Shown here: one piece after another, positions 60,978 through 64,000 of the stretch
How positions within the stretch are numbered: position 1 is the stretch's first letter
Layout: the number at the start of each line of letters is the position of its first letter
NCBI RefSeq assembly: GCF_001665685.1
Contig: NZ_LZTB01000050.1
Span: 1-64,000 of the forward strand
From: Mycobacterium sp. 852013-50091_SCH5140682
GTDB taxonomy: Bacteria > Actinomycetota > Actinomycetes > Mycobacteriales > Mycobacteriaceae
DNA length: 64,000 nt
Direction: 5' to 3'
Position numbers and translations under genes: made by a program
The notes under the pieces: model-generated
Told to the model about the DNA's origin: nothing
Databases searched by the model: none
What the model saw: only the letters and a program-made list of their open reading frames with translations

Positions 60978-63149
60978 ATGATGACCCTCGCCCCAGCCCG
61001 GTCGGCGCCCGTCAACGACGATTCGTGCGCCGCCCCTGCCGCCATGGGGACCCGAAAGTCGGGTTTCTATCGGCACGATCTGGACGGCCTGCGCGGTATC
61101 GCCATCGCGCTGGTCGCGGTTTTCCATGTCTGGTTTGGGCGCGTTTCCGGTGGTGTGGACGTTTTTCTGGCGTTGTCCGGGTTCTTTTTCGGTGGCAAAT
61201 TGTTGCGCACCGCGCTCACCCCGGGCGCCTCGCTTTCGGCGGTTCCCGAGGTGGTTCGGCTGGTCCGCCGGCTGCTGCCCGCACTGGTCGTGGTGCTCGC
61301 GGCCGCGGCGGTGCTGACCATCCTGATCCAGCCGGAGACCCGTTGGGAGACATTTGCTGACCAGAGCTTGGCAAGCCTGGGCTATTACCAGAACTGGGAA
61401 CTGGCCAGCACGGCGGCGAACTATCTGCGCGCGGGCGAAGCGGTCAGCCCGCTTCAGCACATCTGGTCGATGTCGGTACAAGGCCAGTTCTATATCGCGT
61501 TTCTTGCCCTGATCTTCGGATTCGCCTATCTGTGCCGGAAGGTCTTCGGTCGGTACCTGCGCACGGCATTCGTCGTGCTGCTCAGCACGCTGACCGTCGC
61601 CTCCTTCGTGTACGCGATCATCGCGCACAACATCGACCAGGCGACCGCGTACTACAACAGCTTTGCCCGCGCCTGGGAGTTGCTGCTCGGTGCGTTGGTC
61701 GGCGCCGTCGTGCCGCTGGTGCGCTGGCCGATGTGGCTGCGCACCGTGGTCGCGACGATCGCGCTGGCCGCTATCCTGTCGTGCGGCGCGTTCATCGACG
61801 GTGTCAAGGAATTCCCCGGCCCGTGGGCGTTGGTTCCGGTCGGAGCCACGATCCTGTTCATCGTCTCCGCGGCAAACCTGATGACGGGTACCGGTTCGGA
61901 TGACCGCTTGCCGCTGCCCAACCGGATGCTGGCCACCAAGCCGTTCGTCTCGCTCGGTTCCATGGCCTACTCGCTCTACCTGTGGCACTGGCCGCTGCTG
62001 ATCTTCTGGCTCTCCTACACCGGTCATTCGCACACCAACTTCATCGAGGGCACGGTTGTGCTGCTCATCTCCGGCGTACTGGCCTGGCTCACCACCCACT
62101 ACGTCGAGGAGCCGCTGCGGCTGCAGAAGTCGGCCAAATCGGCCACGCCTGCCCGGGCCATCCCGCTGCGGACCCGGCTCAAGCGCCCGACCATCGTGCT
62201 GGGCTCCGGCGTGGCCCTGCTCGGCGTCGCCCTGACCGCCACGTCGTTCACGTGGCGCGAACACGTAACGGTGCAGCGGGCCAACGGCAAGGAGCTGGCC
62301 GGGTTGTCCGCTCGGGACTATCCCGGTGCCCGCGCCTTGCTCAACCACGAGCGGGTGCCCAAGCTGCCCATGCGGCCGACCGTCCTGGAGGCCAAAGACG
62401 ACCTGCCTGCGACCACGCTCGACGGCTGCATCAGTGATTTCTCCAACGCCGACGTGATCACCTGTACCTACGGGGACAAGGATGCGACGCGCACCATCGC
62501 GCTGGCGGGCGGTTCGCACGCCGAACACTGGATCACCGCTCTCGACCTGCTGGGCCGGTTGCACAACTTCAAGGTCGTCACGTATCTGAAGATGGGTTGC
62601 CCGCTGACCACCGAGGAAGTCCCGTTGGTGATGGGCGACAACCGTCCGTACCCGAAGTGTCACCAATGGAACGACGAGGTGATGTCCCGGCTCATCGCCG
62701 ACCGGCCCGCCTACGTGTTCACCACGTCGACCCGGCCGTGGAACATCAAGCCCGGCGATGTGATGCCGGGTACTTACATCGGCATCTGGGAAACCTTGTC
62801 CAAGAACAACATTCCCGTTCTGGCGATGCGCGACACGCCCTGGCTGGTACGGGATGGCCAGCCGTTCTTCCCGGCTGACTGCCTGGCCAAGGGTGGGGAC
62901 GCCGTGTCCTGCGGCGTCAAGCGCTCCGAGGTACTCTCCGACAGGAACCCCACTCTGGATTTCGTCGGGCAGTTCCCACTGCTGAAGCCGCTCGACATGA
63001 GCAATGCGGTGTGCCGTAAGGACTATTGCCGAGTGGTGGAGGGAAATGTGTTGCTGTATCACGACTCTCACCACATCTCGACGACGTACATGAGAACGAT
63101 GACGGGTGAGCTCGGCCGTCAGATGGCGGCTGCAACGGGTTGGTGGTGA
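60978..63149 (+). CDS. Membrane acyltransferase 3 family protein with SGNH domain (Rv1565c-like)
   Basis: A 723-residue OafA/YrhL-type protein. Residues about 35-400 form the acyltransferase-3 domain with ten or eleven membrane helices: catalytic His in [35 protein letters not shown] seen in two blocks, [13 protein letters not shown] and [12 protein letters not shown] periplasmic C-terminal SGNH-hydrolase-like domain follows ([11 protein letters not shown]; final YHDSHHIS). It should transfer acyl groups to an extracytoplasmic glycan or lipid; the acceptor is unknown. GGSHA replaces the usual GDSHA. ATG 60978 (or 60981) is divergent from bioA; the open frame upstream overlies bioA. Confidence 0.9.
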   Translation: MMTLAPARSAPVNDDSCAAPAAMGTRKSGFYRHDLDGLRGIAIALVAVFHVWFGRVSGGVDVFLALSGFFFGGKLLRTALTPGASLSAVPEVVRLVRRLLPALVVVLAAAAVLTILIQPETRWETFADQSLASLGYYQNWELASTAANYLRAGEAVSPLQHIWSMSVQGQFYIAFLALIFGFAYLCRKVFGRYLRTAFVVLLSTLTVASFVYAIIAHNIDQATAYYNSFARAWELLLGALVGAVVPLVRWPMWLRTVVATIALAAILSCGAFIDGVKEFPGPWALVPVGATILFIVSAANLMTGTGSDDRLPLPNRMLATKPFVSLGSMAYSLYLWHWPLLIFWLSYTGHSHTNFIEGTVVLLISGVLAWLTTHYVEEPLRLQKSAKSATPARAIPLRTRLKRPTIVLGSGVALLGVALTATSFTWREHVTVQRANGKELAGLSARDYPGARALLNHERVPKLPMRPTVLEAKDDLPATTLDGCISDFSNADVITCTYGDKDATRTIALAGGSHAEHWITALDLLGRLHNFKVVTYLKMGCPLTTEEVPLVMGDNRPYPKCHQWNDEVMSRLIADRPAYVFTTSTRPWNIKPGDVMPGTYIGIWETLSKNNIPVLAMRDTPWLVRDGQPFFPADCLAKGGDAVSCGVKRSEVLSDRNPTLDFVGQFPLLKPLDMSNAVCRKDYCRVVEGNVLLYHDSHHISTTYMRTMTGELGRQMAAATGWW

Positions 63150-63153
63150 GGCA

Positions 63154-64000
63154 GTGACCTCGTCCATCGAACCACCCGCACCTCCGTCACGCACCACGTC
63201 GACGGTGTGGCCGGGCGACGCGTATCCCCTGGGTTCCACCTACGACGGCGCGGGCACCAACTTCTCGCTGTTCTCCGAGGTGGCCGAACGCGTCGAGCTG
63301 TGCCTGATCGCCAAGGACGGCACCGAAGAACGGATCAACCTCGACGAGGTCGACGGTTACGTGTGGCACGCCTACCTGCCGACCGTCACCCCGGGCCAGC
63401 GGTACGGTTTCCGGGTCCACGGACCCTGGGACCCCAGCGCGGGGCACCGGTGCGATCCCAGCAAGCTGCTGCTCGACCCCTACGGCAAGTCGTTCCACGG
63501 TGACTTCGACTTCACTCAGGCGTTGTTCTCCTACGACCTGACTGCCGAACCGGAGGGCACCGGAACTCCCCCACGCGTGGATTCCCTGGGCCACACCATG
63601 ACCAGCGTGGTGATCAACCCGTTCTTCCAATGGGGATCCGACCGGGCGCCCAAGACGCCGTATCACGACACGGTCATCTACGAGGCGCACGTCAAAGGGA
63701 TGACGCAGATCCACCCCGGTATCCCGGAGGCACTGCGCGGAACCTACGCCGGCCTGAGCCACCCGGCGATCATCGATCACCTCAAGTCGCTGCACGTCAC
63801 CGCCATCGAGCTGATGCCCGTGCACCAGTTCATGCACGATCACCGGCTGCTGGACCTCGGGCTGCGGAATTACTGGGGCTACAACACGGTGGGGTTCTTC
63901 GCGCCGCACTACCAGTACGCCGCCAACCGGCACGCCGGCGGTGCGGTGGCCGAATTCAAGACGATGGTCAAGACGTTCCACGACGCGGGCATCGAGGTGA
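63154..64000 (+). CDS. glgX: Glycogen debranching enzyme GlgX (3' end cut by window edge)
   Basis: The first 282 residues of a GH13 isoamylase-type enzyme hydrolysing alpha-1,6 branches in glycogen. An N-terminal CBM48 domain has YPLGSTYDGAGTNFSLFS and GFRVHGPWDP; the barrel begins at DTVIYEAHVKGMTQIHP, followed by IELMPVHQF and NYWGYNTVGFFAPHYQYA. GTG 63154 lies five bases after the acyltransferase stop, so the genes are cotranscribed, as Rv1565c and glgX (treX) are in M. tuberculosis in the same order. Confidence 0.94.
   Translation, partial: MTSSIEPPAPPSRTTSTVWPGDAYPLGSTYDGAGTNFSLFSEVAERVELCLIAKDGTEERINLDEVDGYVWHAYLPTVTPGQRYGFRVHGPWDPSAGHRCDPSKLLLDPYGKSFHGDFDFTQALFSYDLTAEPEGTGTPPRVDSLGHTMTSVVINPFFQWGSDRAPKTPYHDTVIYEAHVKGMTQIHPGIPEALRGTYAGLSHPAIIDHLKSLHVTAIELMPVHQFMHDHRLLDLGLRNYWGYNTVGFFAPHYQYAANRHAGGAVAEFKTMVKTFHDAGIEV

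Noticed and set aside
60957..63239. Minus-strand open frame of 760 codons opposite the acyltransferase
   Set aside because: Composition is Arg/Gln/His/Gly-rich with no motif, while the plus strand encodes a clear acyltransferase. A product of high G+C codon bias.

Overview
The window is chromosomal DNA of very high G+C from a mycobacterium, most likely a fast grower of the Mycolicibacterium type. This rests on gene order and gene content, not on any search. From cydA to glgX the order follows, in reverse, the M. tuberculosis Rv1564c-Rv1624c block: cyd, tesB, pyk, lgt, trp, bcpB, his, nad, nrtR, a lipase, bsaP, bioB, bioD/F/A, an acyltransferase and glgX. Mycobacterial hallmarks include PriA-type HisA, BsaP beside BioB, BioQ and an Rv1733c-like membrane protein. 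gltBD lies between pyk and the DUF2752/TM2 genes, an arrangement I associate with fast growers.

Layout. 1-6.8 kb (minus strand): a polar amino-acid ABC transporter, a sulfurtransferase, a MacRS-like two-component system and a large DUF2339-type membrane protein cut by the window edge. 6.9-13.9 kb (plus): a small HdeD/DUF308 protein, then cydA-cydB-cydD-cydC for cytochrome bd oxidase and its assembly transporter. 13.9-30.7 kb (minus): tesB, pyk, gltBD, two small membrane proteins, lgt with a huge acidic tail, then trpA, trpB, trpC, a Trp-associated membrane protein and trpE (transcribed trpE to lgt). 30.8-40.2 kb is the accessory part: bcpB, a leuA paralogue with a leucine-rich leader peptide, a divergent GntR regulator, an orphan ABC ATPase, a methyltransferase plus putative restriction endonuclease pair, an Rv1733c-like protein, a FetB-type permease and a four-helix DUF2637/SpdB-like protein. 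40.2-46.6 kb: the complete his operon hisD-C-B-H-A-impA-F-I. 46.7-54 kb: an F420-type oxidoreductase, a LysE exporter, nadABC with its repressor NrtR, and a secretory lipase. 53.6-60.9 kb: biotin genes (bsaP, bioB, bioQ, bioD, bioF, bioA) with two copies of a BioQ-type operator. 61-64 kb: a membrane acyltransferase and the start of glgX.

How the genes work together: most of the window is amino-acid and cofactor biosynthesis in tightly overlapping operons (ATGA, TGATG, GTGA, TTGA junctions). PriA can serve both histidine and tryptophan synthesis, which fits the absence of trpF here. NrtR and BioQ sit divergently beside the pathways they control, and their palindromes lie on or beside the promoter elements. 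The leuA copy appears to be controlled by leader-peptide attenuation, possibly with the neighbouring GntR protein.

The least expected signal is a short repeated element that forms tiny open reading frames (MSACA...) exactly in the hisF-hisI, hisD-hisC and bioD-ligT junctions. A related 33-bp tandem repeat forms the start of the DUF2567 gene. It behaves like a miniature MIRU-type translational-coupling repeat. I saw no rRNA, tRNA, CRISPR array or insertion sequence.
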